IMG/VR virus record: IMGVR_UViG_3300029787_000089
Coordinates: 1 to 47,104 of that record
Direction: 5' to 3' (one strand)
Length of the DNA stretch: 47,104 nucleotides
DNA from: a virus
The position numbers were made by a program, and so were the translations under genes. Shown here in pieces: positions 9,570-18,341 of this stretch. The notes under the pieces are model-generated. The model had not been told where the DNA came from and made no database searches. It saw nothing but the letters and a program-made list of their open reading frames with translations. The first letter of the stretch is position 1. Every line of letters starts with the position of its first letter.

Positions 9570-12500
9570 ATGGCAACTAACTTTAGTATTTTTACTGAGG
9601 AACAAGCTACTCCTGCTGAAAATGTTATACCAGAGAATCAAGAAAAATCTTCTGGAAACTTTTCTATCTTTGGCACTACTGAACAAACTCAACAAGCACC
9701 TGCAAAAACTGCGGAGCCTGAAGAGTTTACTATGGATAATCTTGTTAAGAATCAGGGTTGGTTAAGAGATGCTAAGACTATCTATAAGCATGAGAAGGGT
9801 GAGGACTATAAAGGTTCTGACAAAGACTTAGACTATTGGTTTAGGAATAGACATTCTCGCTTTGCTAATGACCTAACTAACTTAGGTATGACTGCCTACG
9901 ATGCTTCTGAATTAATGAGCGATGATGTTAAACGTGCATGGGTTAATTCAATAGATACGTGGGATAATACAGAAGCTAGCATTGGTTCTTTTGCTAACGC
10001 TGTGTTTCAAACTCTAACCGATCCTACGGCTCTTGCTGCAATGGCTGCTACCCCTATTACTGGTGGCGGAAGTTTAGCAGCTAGATTTGGTGGCGCAACG
10101 GCTGCTAGATTTGCTGCTAAAAAAGCATTACAAAAACAACTACAATCAGAGATTAAAGATAAAGCTGTTAAAGAGACTGCAAAAACAAAAGTCAGTAAAG
10201 AAGTTGCTGAAGAAGCTGTAAAGAAAGAGGCCATAGAAAAGAGTGGTGTAAGAGTAGTAGGAGGAACTGCGCTTCGTGCGGGAGGTGCTGGCGCTGCGTA
10301 TGGTGGAGCAGCCGACCTTCTATATCAATCTTTCGACATTGATACTCAAGAAGCTATGGAAGACCCTCTAACAACTGAAACAGATTATTTACAAACCGCT
10401 ATAACCACTTTTGCTTCTGGTTTGTTTGGTGGTGTATTGGGCGGTTTAGGTAAAGGCGCTTCAAGAAGGCTTGGTAGAAAAAGACAGGCCAGAAGAGAAG
10501 CAGCAGAGCAACAACGTATAGCAGATGAGCAGCCTAAAGCTACCGAAACAACCAAGATGCACTCTCATAAAACTGATGGTGTCGTCGGCGCTAGAAAGAT
10601 AGCAGATGAGGCGCAGGAAGAGCTAGAAGTAGATGGCGTTTTAACTATGGATATTGGTGAGGTTGTTCCTCTACAAAGTCTTAGAGAAATTAACGAACAG
10701 CTTAACGCTGCTGGATTTAGTGATGTTGCAAAGATAGGACCGGGTAAGTATGCTGCAACAAAACTAGCTCAGTTAAGATCGCTTAGACCAGAAGACAGGG
10801 ATATAGCTCGCACACGCACACAACGAATATTAGGTCGTGTTGGCAGAATATTTCGCTCTGATGCTGGCGTTAAAGGAACTACGGAGGAAGCGCAGCAGCG
10901 TCTATCAACCGGACGACGCAGAGTAGATACCGCTCGTCAGCTTGCTGAAAGACAGCTAGAAACATCATTCAAAAGATTAAACAAAGCTGTCAAGAAAGAT
11001 TTTGGTGTAAAAAATCTTGCGCCTGCTCAAGCTAAATTAGTTAACGATGCTCTTCGTGGTAGTGAAGAAGCTGTAGAAGAACTTGCAAAAACTGCGCCAG
11101 ATGTTTTAAAAGAAGTACAGACTATGAGAGGCAATGTAGCTTCTCTTCAGAATGAATTGCTGGAAACAGGCGCTATTAGAGAAGGCTCTAATCTAGAAAC
11201 AAAGATTAAAAGCTCTATGGGTATGGAAGGCAAGGATGAGCTATACCTAACAACTTCATATGAAAAGTTTGATAATCCTAATTGGGGTAAAGAAGTTACT
11301 ACTCGTACAGGCAAGCGTGGCAAAACTATTATTGAAGAGGCGGAAGATTATCTTGTCTCTCAGGCTGCGGCAAATAACAAAGACTTTAGCATTGCTTTGA
11401 ATAAGTTTCGTGCAGGAAAAACTTTAAATGCTAAAGAACAAGAAGTATATAATAGGTTTATGTCTAGAGATGGAGAGATAAACAATACTATTGCTAAGAT
11501 ACTAGATACAAACGAAGATGATGTTCTTAAAGTATTTTCTGATAATGCAATTATTTCTAAAGGAAATGCTGCTAAAATTCTTAGTGGAAAGAAAGCTATT
11601 CCTGAAGAAATTAGAATGTTAATGGGTGAGTATGAAGACCCGTTTGTTAACTACGCAAAAACTGTGTCTAAGTTAAATCAAACTATAGCACAAATTGATT
11701 ATGAAAAAGATATAGTTGAGCTTGCCAACAAAGGATTGATACAAGGCGTAAGAACCAGCAAGTCTTCCAGCGGAGACTTTGTTCCCGTAAGAGATGTTCT
11801 GCCAGCAAGAAAAGACATTGATCCTAAGCTTGGTATGGAAGATATTGACACAGGTATGGGCGGTATATATGCATATCCTGAAGTTGCTGCTGGTATTATT
11901 AATGGTAATGAAATTTTTCAAACAACTCTTAGACCTCTTCAAGCTTACCTTGCTTTGCAGGGCCATACCAGAGCAGCCAAGACTGTGTACAGTCCCACTG
12001 CTATTGCTCGTAACTTTATAGGTGCTGGTTGGATGGCTGCTGGTGCTGGCTATCTAAATCCACGCAATCTTAGTGAGATACCAAAAATTATGAAGGGTCT
12101 TTACAAGATGAGCGATGAAGACCTCAATGCCGAAATGGAAAAGGGTATTGCTCTTGGTTATCTGCAAAGTGGCACTGACTTAGGTTCTTTCCGTGCAGCA
12201 CTTAGCGATGCAGGAGATAATTCTTTCTGGAACTTTACCAATAAATCTTTGTCGGATAAAAATAGTTTAGCTAAAAGAGCTAGAAAGTTTAATGTTGAGG
12301 CTGTTAAATTCTATCAGGCAATGGATGACATGTGGAAGCAGTACGCTTTCCTAAATGAGAAAGGAACTTACAGACAGGTTCTTGCTGATAAAGGTATTGA
12401 TCCAGACAGAGTTGTAAGAACATTTAATACTGGTGATGGTAAGCTTGTTCGTATAACAGAACTGGATGAATATGCTGCTAATGAAGTTGCAAAGCATATG

Positions 12501-13835
12501 CAGAACTATGCAGGTGTACCACAGTTTGTCCGTACTGCTAGACTGCTTCCGGCGGCAGACTTCTTTGCCTTCACCACAGAGATTATACGGACTCAAAAAA
12601 ATATTATTAAGACTTCTCTTAAAGATATAAAAGAGGGGCGAGACTTAATGAAGCTTGGCGAGAGGAATGCTGACGGTGCATTGAGAGGTCAGGCACAATC
12701 AAGGGCTGGTCAACGTAGGCTTGGCTCTGTTATAGCTGCACAGTCTGCTGCTCCTGCACTGGCTGCTGCCGGTTATGCAGTAACAGGAATGGATCAACCT
12801 GCTGTGGACGAGAATGGTAAAGAGCTACCATACACAGTCAAGGAAGGCTACGAAGCCTTTGATCAGGATTGGCAGAAGGGTGCGGACTTCCTGTATCTTG
12901 GTGTTCCTGAAAACGGTAAGGCCAGAAGGGTTAATCTTAGCTATCTTAATCCGTGGTCTAAGACGCAAGACCCAATTCGTGCTGGCATCAGAGCATTGTC
13001 TTCTGATAGTGATATTGATAGTAGTCTTAATAATGCTTTTGCTGAGTCTGTATGGCAACCTCTTAAAGAAACATTTGGTCCTTCCATGTTGGCTGATGCA
13101 GCACTGAGCATGGCATATAATGTAGATGCTTTTGGCAGACCAATTTTTAAAGAGACTGATACTGCTGGTGAGAAGTTCAGAAGTGGTGTGGTAACAACAC
13201 TGGAAACATTTGAGCCGGGACTTATTAAATCTGCAAGAGATATCAGCACATCTTTAGGAACTCCTGACTCAAAAATAAAAGATGCTTTTGGTGTTGGAGA
13301 AGGGTTTACCAGAAGCGGAAGGATAAAAAGATTTGATGATCAGATTGTAGGTTTGAGTGGCATTAAGCCAGAGACTATAGATATTAAAGATACAGTTGGA
13401 TTTAAACTCAGTGCGTTGAAACGAAACATGGGTGAGTCTGGTAAGACTTTTGAAAAAGCATACCAACAAAGAACTCCCATAACATCTGATGAACTTGTTG
13501 AGGCGTACTCAGATGGACTGAGAAAAGAATATGAATACGCAAAAGAAATGTTTGATGTTATTACCAAAGCTAAAAGTATTGGTCTTTCAAATGCAGAGAT
13601 CATACGTGCTGTAACTGATGAGGGATTATTTAAGAATAGGTTGGATAAGTCTATGCTTCTAAACCTTGTTAATCGTGGCGTATTTGTTCCTGCTCCACCT
13701 AAAATGAAGGATATCTATAAATGGGGTATCTCCACTAAAAGACGAACAGGAACAAAACCACCTATTGACGAAGCTCAAAAAGAAATATTTAAAATATATC
13801 GTCGGTATGCTGGCGCAACTACGGGACAAAGATAA
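9570..13835 (+). CDS. Very large internal virion / DNA ejection protein
   Basis: 1421 aa, the largest gene here, in the position of T7 gp16. The N-terminus has a short repeat (NFSIFTEEQ and NFSIFGTTEQ), then a conserved-looking block (LDYWFRNRHSRFANDLTNLG). Gly/Ala-rich hydrophobic stretches near residues 155-190 and 285-305 could insert in membranes. Long helical regions follow, then a C-terminal domain. I see no lysozyme or transglycosylase motif, unlike T7 gp16. Role: forming the channel that passes DNA through the host envelope (inferred from size, membrane-type segments and order). Confidence 0.6.
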   Translation: MATNFSIFTEEQATPAENVIPENQEKSSGNFSIFGTTEQTQQAPAKTAEPEEFTMDNLVKNQGWLRDAKTIYKHEKGEDYKGSDKDLDYWFRNRHSRFANDLTNLGMTAYDASELMSDDVKRAWVNSIDTWDNTEASIGSFANAVFQTLTDPTALAAMAATPITGGGSLAARFGGATAARFAAKKALQKQLQSEIKDKAVKETAKTKVSKEVAEEAVKKEAIEKSGVRVVGGTALRAGGAGAAYGGAADLLYQSFDIDTQEAMEDPLTTETDYLQTAITTFASGLFGGVLGGLGKGASRRLGRKRQARREAAEQQRIADEQPKATETTKMHSHKTDGVVGARKIADEAQEELEVDGVLTMDIGEVVPLQSLREINEQLNAAGFSDVAKIGPGKYAATKLAQLRSLRPEDRDIARTRTQRILGRVGRIFRSDAGVKGTTEEAQQRLSTGRRRVDTARQLAERQLETSFKRLNKAVKKDFGVKNLAPAQAKLVNDALRGSEEAVEELAKTAPDVLKEVQTMRGNVASLQNELLETGAIREGSNLETKIKSSMGMEGKDELYLTTSYEKFDNPNWGKEVTTRTGKRGKTIIEEAEDYLVSQAAANNKDFSIALNKFRAGKTLNAKEQEVYNRFMSRDGEINNTIAKILDTNEDDVLKVFSDNAIISKGNAAKILSGKKAIPEEIRMLMGEYEDPFVNYAKTVSKLNQTIAQIDYEKDIVELANKGLIQGVRTSKSSSGDFVPVRDVLPARKDIDPKLGMEDIDTGMGGIYAYPEVAAGIINGNEIFQTTLRPLQAYLALQGHTRAAKTVYSPTAIARNFIGAGWMAAGAGYLNPRNLSEIPKIMKGLYKMSDEDLNAEMEKGIALGYLQSGTDLGSFRAALSDAGDNSFWNFTNKSLSDKNSLAKRARKFNVEAVKFYQAMDDMWKQYAFLNEKGTYRQVLADKGIDPDRVVRTFNTGDGKLVRITELDEYAANEVAKHMQNYAGVPQFVRTARLLPAADFFAFTTEIIRTQKNIIKTSLKDIKEGRDLMKLGERNADGALRGQAQSRAGQRRLGSVIAAQSAAPALAAAGYAVTGMDQPAVDENGKELPYTVKEGYEAFDQDWQKGADFLYLGVPENGKARRVNLSYLNPWSKTQDPIRAGIRALSSDSDIDSSLNNAFAESVWQPLKETFGPSMLADAALSMAYNVDAFGRPIFKETDTAGEKFRSGVVTTLETFEPGLIKSARDISTSLGTPDSKIKDAFGVGEGFTRSGRIKRFDDQIVGLSGIKPETIDIKDTVGFKLSALKRNMGESGKTFEKAYQQRTPITSDELVEAYSDGLRKEYEYAKEMFDVITKAKSIGLSNAEIIRAVTDEGLFKNRLDKSMLLNLVNRGVFVPAPPKMKDIYKWGISTKRRTGTKPPIDEAQKEIFKIYRRYAGATTGQR

Positions 13836-14086
13836 TGTTTGAAGATGCAGCAATGTTATGGAATGGCGTACTCACTATAGCTATAGGTGCATTCCTGTGG
13901 TGGATACGTGGTACTAACTCACAGATAGATAATCTTTGGAAGCTTGTGTCTCAGACAAGAGAGGAGATACCAAAGACATATGCTACCAAGGTAGATGTTG
14001 CAAGAGATGTGGAAAAGATCATGGATCGCTTTGATCGACTGGATAGTAAGATGGATAATTTGTTAGAAAGGATTAACCGTGGCTGA
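13835..14086 (+). CDS. Single-TM protein with coiled coil (holin or spanin-like)
   Basis: 83 aa; starts in a TAATG overlap with the large ejection gene. One transmembrane segment (residues about 7-25, LWNGVLTIAIGAFLWWIRG) is followed by a heptad-like C-terminal half (VARDVEKIMDRFDRLDSKMD). Its stop overlaps the start of the M15 peptidase, so it is probably part of the lysis cassette. Similar small proteins exist next to phage endolysins. Its exact class is not established. Confidence 0.65.
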   Translation: MFEDAAMLWNGVLTIAIGAFLWWIRGTNSQIDNLWKLVSQTREEIPKTYATKVDVARDVEKIMDRFDRLDSKMDNLLERINRG

Positions 14087-14462
14087 TTGGGAATACTTTA
14101 CTGAAGAAGAAATGAGTTGTAAAGGCACAGGTGAGTGCCAGATGGACGAGGAGTTTATGGAAAGGCTCATACGTCTAAGAGAAGACTATGGCAAGGCTAT
14201 GATTGTTTCTTCAGGATACAGGGACATTGCATATAATACTACAATAGGTGGCTCTCCTAACTCTGCGCATATCTATGGCAGGGCTGCTGATATTGTAGTA
14301 GGTGGTCACGACGCTTACAGGCTGATGCGTCTGGCAATCGTTCACGAGTTTACAGGTATTGGTGTTTCTCAACGAGGCATGTTTGAGCGTAGGTTTATAC
14401 ATCTTGATACAATGGAAGATGGGGATCACCATCCTCGTCCGTGGGTGTGGAGCTATAAGTAA
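14079..14462 (+). CDS. Endolysin-type peptidase M15 (D,D-/L,D-carboxypeptidase fold)
   Basis: 127 aa. The zinc motif SxHxxGxAxD is present as SAHIYGRAADI, with H64 and D71 as metal ligands and a third ligand H108 in RFIHLD. The general-base segment upstream is SSGYRDI. These define the M15A family, which cuts peptide cross-links in peptidoglycan. The protein has no signal peptide, so it needs a holin. Neighbouring TM proteins (13835, 16258, 17039) could serve; another holin candidate is at 18341 on the other strand. Length matches the single-domain phage members. Confidence 0.85.
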   Translation: MADWEYFTEEEMSCKGTGECQMDEEFMERLIRLREDYGKAMIVSSGYRDIAYNTTIGGSPNSAHIYGRAADIVVGGHDAYRLMRLAIVHEFTGIGVSQRGMFERRFIHLDTMEDGDHHPRPWVWSYK

Positions 14463-14992
14463 TGGTCGGTCGTGTACTACTTGCATGGATTATAGCAGTA
14501 ATTGTTACGGCGGTAACTACACACAATGTAAGGGCCGCTGACACTAATACTGTGTCTTCCACGGTAGTCACAGACAAAACTCCACCCACTGCCTCTGCAC
14601 CATCTGTTGTGGTTAATAATACAGACGTATGTAAGAGCGGTAAGAGTGCAGCAGTACAGACCCAGATATTTGGTATTGCCAGTGGTATAACTATCACAGA
14701 TGAAACATGCGAACTGTTAAAGCTAAGTCGTAGTCTTTATGGAATGGGAATGAAGGTTGCTGGTGTTAGCTTGCTGTGTTCGGATCATAGAGTATTTGAT
14801 GCTATGTGGATGGCAGGTACGCCCTGTCCCTACAAAGGAAAGATAGGAGACGAAGCAAGGATTGCATGGGAAGCCAACATGAAAGATGCACCCGAAGGAA
14901 ATACAGTGTTAATTGAGAAAGAAGAGAAGTCTAATTATTCAGTACGGAACGAGAGCTATGAGTTTCCAGACGAATATGAAAACTATGATTAG
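14462..14992 (+). CDS. Secreted Cys-containing protein, unknown function
   Basis: 176 aa. A clear signal peptide (VLLAWIIAVIVTAVT, cleavage likely after HNVRA-A near residue 26) leads into a Thr/Ser/Val-rich linker. A domain with paired cysteines follows (DVCKSG, ITDETCELL, LLCSDHRVF, GTPCPYKG). The start overlaps the M15 stop (TAATGG). Cysteine spacing suggests disulphides in the periplasm. No family recognised; position suggests a lysis or envelope-related task. Confidence 0.65.
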   Translation: MVGRVLLAWIIAVIVTAVTTHNVRAADTNTVSSTVVTDKTPPTASAPSVVVNNTDVCKSGKSAAVQTQIFGIASGITITDETCELLKLSRSLYGMGMKVAGVSLLCSDHRVFDAMWMAGTPCPYKGKIGDEARIAWEANMKDAPEGNTVLIEKEEKSNYSVRNESYEFPDEYENYD

Positions 14993-16256
14993 ATGGCTTA
15001 TTTTTCTGTCTGTCCTTCTTGGCATTGTCATGGTGTCCTTTTGTTCTGTTGCAGAAGAGACAGAGATTGTAACAGGACAGGAGACTAGCCCAAACTATAT
15101 ACCTGAGATGGGACAGTTTACCAGATCAGGTGGCACCAATACAGGTGGTGGCAGAGGATGTTCTTCAGGCAACTTCTGTACTGCCGGTAAGCAGGGGCCG
15201 GGAGGAACGTATACAAGTACATTTGATCTGGAAGACAACATGACAATAGACCAGATCAACCGTGGCTTTGATATGAACTACGGCATGGACGTTGAATCCC
15301 ACTCAAGTAACTCTGTGTTGTCTTCATGTGTCGGTGGCAACGTCATGCAGAACAGCGACTGTCGAGATATATTTAATCTTACCGTTACTCTGCTGGATGT
15401 AGATAATGTTGTACATAAGTTCGAGCATGAGGTTGAACTGGACTTCACAGGCACACGTCCTTTTGCTTTTTCTCAGGTCATACCGGAAAATACTTTCACA
15501 GGACTACGGGGGGAGTTTGAATTATTCGGCATAGATGCGGGGTTTCCAACTGGATTTTTTGGTCCAAGATTTGACAACCCCTTTCTCACCACGACTTTTG
15601 ATCTTGTTACGATTTTAGAAACAGAAGTTTTAAATATAATTGATTTACAGCAAGAGGTAGAGGTTGTTGATATACAGGAGATAGAGGTAGAACTTGAGCC
15701 TGTAGAGCCTGAAGAAGTAGAGATAGCCACAGAAATAGTGGTTGAAGAAATTGAAACCGTGGAACTGGAAATAGAAATACAGCAGCCTGTAGAGCCGGAA
15801 ACTGCACAGGAAGAAATGGAAGTCACGGCAGAGGTTGAGGAAGAAATACAAGAAGCAGAAGTGGCTGAACAAGATGTTGCAGAACAAGAAACTCCTACCG
15901 AAACTGCTAGTGCAGAGGAGCCAGAAGAACAGCAGGAAGAACAGGCTGAACCCGCTCAGAAGAAAACTGTTGCTCAGAAAGTTAAAGAGAAAGTTGCCAA
16001 GAAAATTATGAGCAAGATGAATGACAAGAGCAAGTATGACTCAACTAATCAGATAAGGACACTTGCAGTCATGGGCGTTCTTGGTAACAGTCGTAGCTTC
16101 TTTGGTACACAGGCTACCCTGCAAGACACGCCCGGTTTCTTCAGTGGGGCTACCATACCAGACAGTACGCTGCCAACAAATAATATGGCACAGTACTTAA
16201 TGTTTGGTGGAAGTAGTCAGGCGCATTCTGAAATTGTAAATAGTCAGTGGCGATGA
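14976..16256 (+). CDS. Secreted acidic repeat protein
   Basis: 426 aa from the ATG at 14976; starts at 14913 and 14985 are possible. The chosen start places a signal peptide (MIRWLIFLSVLLGIVMVSF) at the N-terminus. Residues about 70-190 form a cysteine-containing domain. Residues about 210-320 are extremely acidic, with alternating Glu/Val and Pro (for example VELEPVEPEEVEIATEIV). A basic segment (KKTVAQKVKEKVAKKIMSKM) and a conserved-looking C-terminal tail follow. The acidic part gives Ser-rich false frames on the other strand. I do not recognise the family; it may be an envelope-spanning or virion decoration protein. Confidence 0.6.
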   Translation: MKTMIRWLIFLSVLLGIVMVSFCSVAEETEIVTGQETSPNYIPEMGQFTRSGGTNTGGGRGCSSGNFCTAGKQGPGGTYTSTFDLEDNMTIDQINRGFDMNYGMDVESHSSNSVLSSCVGGNVMQNSDCRDIFNLTVTLLDVDNVVHKFEHEVELDFTGTRPFAFSQVIPENTFTGLRGEFELFGIDAGFPTGFFGPRFDNPFLTTTFDLVTILETEVLNIIDLQQEVEVVDIQEIEVELEPVEPEEVEIATEIVVEEIETVELEIEIQQPVEPETAQEEMEVTAEVEEEIQEAEVAEQDVAEQETPTETASAEEPEEQQEEQAEPAQKKTVAQKVKEKVAKKIMSKMNDKSKYDSTNQIRTLAVMGVLGNSRSFFGTQATLQDTPGFFSGATIPDSTLPTNNMAQYLMFGGSSQAHSEIVNSQWR

Positions 16257-16257
16257 T

Positions 16258-16503
16258 ATGGACTTTATCAAAGAATACTGGTCCCAGATATTTGCGCTGG
16301 TTGCAATCTTGGTTGCGGCGGTGAAGTTAAACTCACTTGTTCAGATACTGAGAAGGGATGTAGATACTTTAGATAAGGATATCAAGAGAAGAGATACCTA
16401 TGTGGAAACAGTCAAACTGAGGGCAGAGGTAGATCAGTTAAATAAAAATATATCAGCTTTGTGGGAACATCTAAATAAACTAAAGGACAGGAACAATGGC
16501 TGA
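16258..16503 (+). CDS. Single-TM coiled-coil protein (spanin/holin-like)
   Basis: 81 aa, beginning directly after the acidic gene's stop. One N-terminal TM helix (IFALVAILVAAVKLNSLV) is followed by a charged coiled coil (VDTLDKDIKRRDTYVETVKL and LRAEVDQLNKNISALWEHLN). The architecture is like an i-spanin or a structural membrane adaptor. Its end overlaps the next gene by 8 nt, and that gene has the same layout, so the two may form a complex. Confidence 0.6.
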   Translation: MDFIKEYWSQIFALVAILVAAVKLNSLVQILRRDVDTLDKDIKRRDTYVETVKLRAEVDQLNKNISALWEHLNKLKDRNNG

Positions 16504-17035
16504 ACTGGAATATAAAGGTATTAAGATTGGAGGCAGTAAGCTGTTACTTCTTTTCCCTCTTGTGGGTACAGTGGTTGGTGGTTTATGGGGAGGCTTTGAA
16601 GTTTACAAAGACTATATGAATATGCGTTCAAAGATAGAAAAATACAAAGCTCCTGATTTGTCTGCCTTTGATAAGAAGCTGGCCGTACTGAGACAGGACA
16701 TGAATAATCTTAGAGAACTGGAGTCCGTGATTAAACAGTCAGCTTCTGATGCCAGAGACTATGCAAGAGATATAAAGAATGATTTGAAGGATGAGATTAT
16801 ACGAACAGAAAAGTTAGTTGAGGGGGTAGATCGTAGGACCAAGACTATGCAAGATGAAGTTCGTAATATGATGGACAAAGAGAATGATCGTAACAATACT
16901 TTGCGAGATAGAATTAATTCTCGTATGGATAGCCTTGATGAATCTCTTACAAATAAAATGAAATCACTGGAAGATCAAACCAAAGCAACAATTAAAAAAG
17001 CACTGGACAATCCATTAAGTAATATGAGGAGATAA
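16496..17035 (+). CDS. Single-TM protein with long coiled coil
   Basis: 179 aa. After a short cytoplasmic start (MAELEYKGIKIGGS) there is one TM segment (KLLLLFPLVGTVVGGLWGG), then about 130 residues of charged helix (for example NNLRELESVIKQSASDARDY). It overlaps the previous TM coiled-coil gene. Function unknown; a membrane-tethered scaffold or spanin-like role is plausible. Confidence 0.6.
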   Translation: MAELEYKGIKIGGSKLLLLFPLVGTVVGGLWGGFEVYKDYMNMRSKIEKYKAPDLSAFDKKLAVLRQDMNNLRELESVIKQSASDARDYARDIKNDLKDEIIRTEKLVEGVDRRTKTMQDEVRNMMDKENDRNNTLRDRINSRMDSLDESLTNKMKSLEDQTKATIKKALDNPLSNMRR

Positions 17036-17038
17036 ATT

Positions 17039-17278
17039 ATGGCTGAAGCCAAAGACAACATTCCTGATAAAGAAACATATCAAGCTAACAGACGTAGAAT
17101 GTGTTGGGTTGTTCTTGTAATGATGGCTGCTATGACTGTGGCAATCATAGGATGGCCGGAAAGATATGAGAATGCCAACGTAATGGAGATGGCATATCTG
17201 GCATTATCAGGTCTTGTCGCTGCATACTTTGGTGCAACCGCATTTCAGACAGTTAAAAAAACTGTTAAGAAAAAGTGA
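17039..17278 (+). CDS. Two-TM protein, holin-like
   Basis: 79 aa with two hydrophobic helices (MCWVVLVMMAAMTVAIIGW and MAYLALSGLVAAYFGATAF) and a basic tail (VKKTVKKK). Small size, two TM segments, a charged C-terminus and closeness to the M15 peptidase are the marks of a class II holin. No sequence family was recognised, so this is a topology-based call. Confidence 0.55.
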   Translation: MAEAKDNIPDKETYQANRRRMCWVVLVMMAAMTVAIIGWPERYENANVMEMAYLALSGLVAAYFGATAFQTVKKTVKKK

Positions 17279-17538
17279 TAACAAAGTTTGATATTGAAGA
17301 AGTGCTGGCTGAGAAGGTTGTTCCCTCCTTGGCTATGCATGGAGGAGGAATAGAATTACTAGACTATAATACAGACACTGGTAATGTGCATGTCAGGCTC
17401 ATGGGATCGTGTGCGGGATGTGCTGCCAGTATGATTACATTAAAGATGGGTGTGGAAAATACATTGTTTTATTACTTTCCAGAGGATATACAGACCATAA
17501 CCCACGAAGAAGCGGAAATAACCAACCCATTTTACTAA
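17275..17538 (+). CDS. NifU/Nfu C-terminal-domain Fe-S scaffold protein
   Basis: 87 aa from GTG at 17275, overlapping the previous stop. It is a stand-alone NifU C-terminal domain. The conserved first helix is IEEVLAEKVVPSLAMHGGGI, and the CxxC Fe-S ligand motif is GSCAGC (C46, C49), followed by a helix ending in YYFPE. In bacteria such domains hand 4Fe-4S clusters to target proteins. Here it is the last gene of the rightward block, just before the terminator. A 4Fe-4S-type nuclease (25813) is a possible client; this link is inference. Confidence 0.85.
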   Translation: MITKFDIEEVLAEKVVPSLAMHGGGIELLDYNTDTGNVHVRLMGSCAGCAASMITLKMGVENTLFYYFPEDIQTITHEEAEITNPFY

Positions 17539-17604
17539 ATCCTCTGTGTCAAGCTAGGAGCGTCATACAGAAGAATCAGTACTTCTGGGCTATGCACACA
17601 CCTG

Positions 17605-17649
17605 ACGGGTTAGAGAAGGCTACTCAGTGGCTTTCCTAGCCCGTTTTTT
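17605..17649 (+). terminator. Rho-independent terminator ending the rightward late block
   Basis: The outer stem ACGGGTTAG/CTAGCCCGT (9 bp, one U-G) continues into an inner stem GAAGGC/GCTTTC (one G-U) with a loop TACTCAGTG, and is followed directly by TTTTTT. The U-run lies on the + side only, so it stops + transcription coming from 17538. The hairpin covers the last codons of terS on the opposite strand, where no U-run follows. Confidence 0.85.
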
Positions 17650-18091
17650 CTGGCTCATCTTCCACATTTTCTTCAAATAGTGCATCAGCGAAGTTACATT
17701 TAGATAAAAGCTGTATAACCTTCTCTTCTCCCAATACATTAAGGCAACCAACGATAGCTGCCTCTAATGTATCTTTGTCCATAGATAAACCAGTATCACT
17801 ATTTGCACCACGAATACGAGACAGTAACTCAAGTGCTTTGATGGCGCTGTTGGTATGTCCGTTTGCTTTGGCAAACTCATACTGGTTTTCAATCTCTTCT
17901 ATTACATTAACATCAGTCTCAAGCTGTTGCTCTAACTCATGCACTCTATCAATTACTTCTTGGCTTTGAAGTAAGCGATACCCTTGATTGTATGCGGAGG
18001 CTTCAGCATAACCAGCAGCCTTTGCAGCTTCAGTTGCATTACGGTGCAGCACATAGGACTGTGCAAACTTTTCTTGCTTCTCATTTAACAT
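17636..18091 (-). CDS. terS: Terminase small subunit
   Basis: 151 aa. The N-terminus has the terminase_2-type helix-turn-helix signature: LNEKQEKFAQSYVLHRNATE, then AAKAAGYAEASAYNQGYRLL and an EVIDRVHELEQQL coiled coil. It recognises phage DNA and feeds it to the large subunit. It is the terminal gene of the leftward block, about 22 kb from terL, which is on the other strand. Its 3' end lies inside the terminator hairpin of the converging block. Confidence 0.8.
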   Translation of the reverse strand: MLNEKQEKFAQSYVLHRNATEAAKAAGYAEASAYNQGYRLLQSQEVIDRVHELEQQLETDVNVIEEIENQYEFAKANGHTNSAIKALELLSRIRGANSDTGLSMDKDTLEAAIVGCLNVLGEEKVIQLLSKCNFADALFEENVEDEPEKTG

Positions 18092-18341
18092 AATAAGTTA
18101 ACAATCCATTTGCTAGGATGGCAAGAGATACAGCATTAATAACAATCAAAGCTCTGTCGTTCCATATCATTGCTACGATAAACCATCCAGCAAGACCTAC
18201 CACATGAAAGTAAAGATTTAAAGGGTAAATGTTATTAGCAGTGAAGAGCATTCCAATAATAAGAACTATGGATGCTGCCCACTTAATATACCAATCTTTA
18301 GTTTTGTGTGGCGTTGTCTTTCTCAAATTATATTCGGGCAT
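18081..18341 (-). CDS. Small three-TM membrane protein
   Basis: 86 aa; its end overlaps the terS start. Hydrophobic segments: WYIKWAASIVLIIGMLF, LYFHVVGLAGWFIVAMIW and ALIVINAVSLAILANGLLTY. It overlaps the holin candidate's stop by one base, so the two are coupled. This type of small membrane protein is common in marine phages. Function unknown, perhaps lysis-related because of its neighbour. Confidence 0.6.
   Translation of the reverse strand: MPEYNLRKTTPHKTKDWYIKWAASIVLIIGMLFTANNIYPLNLYFHVVGLAGWFIVAMIWNDRALIVINAVSLAILANGLLTYYVK

Noticed and set aside
13868-13882. T7 RNA polymerase promoter (ACTCACTATAG), and a similar CTCACTATA on the - strand near 38104-38112
   Set aside because: The first is inside codons of the 83-aa membrane protein, the second is in a hairpin loop; upstream promoter bases do not match and no phage RNA polymerase is seen.
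15473-15887. Ser-rich and Phe/Leu-rich reading frames on the - strand
   Set aside because: They are shadows of the Glu/Val/Pro codon repeats of the acidic protein on the + strand.
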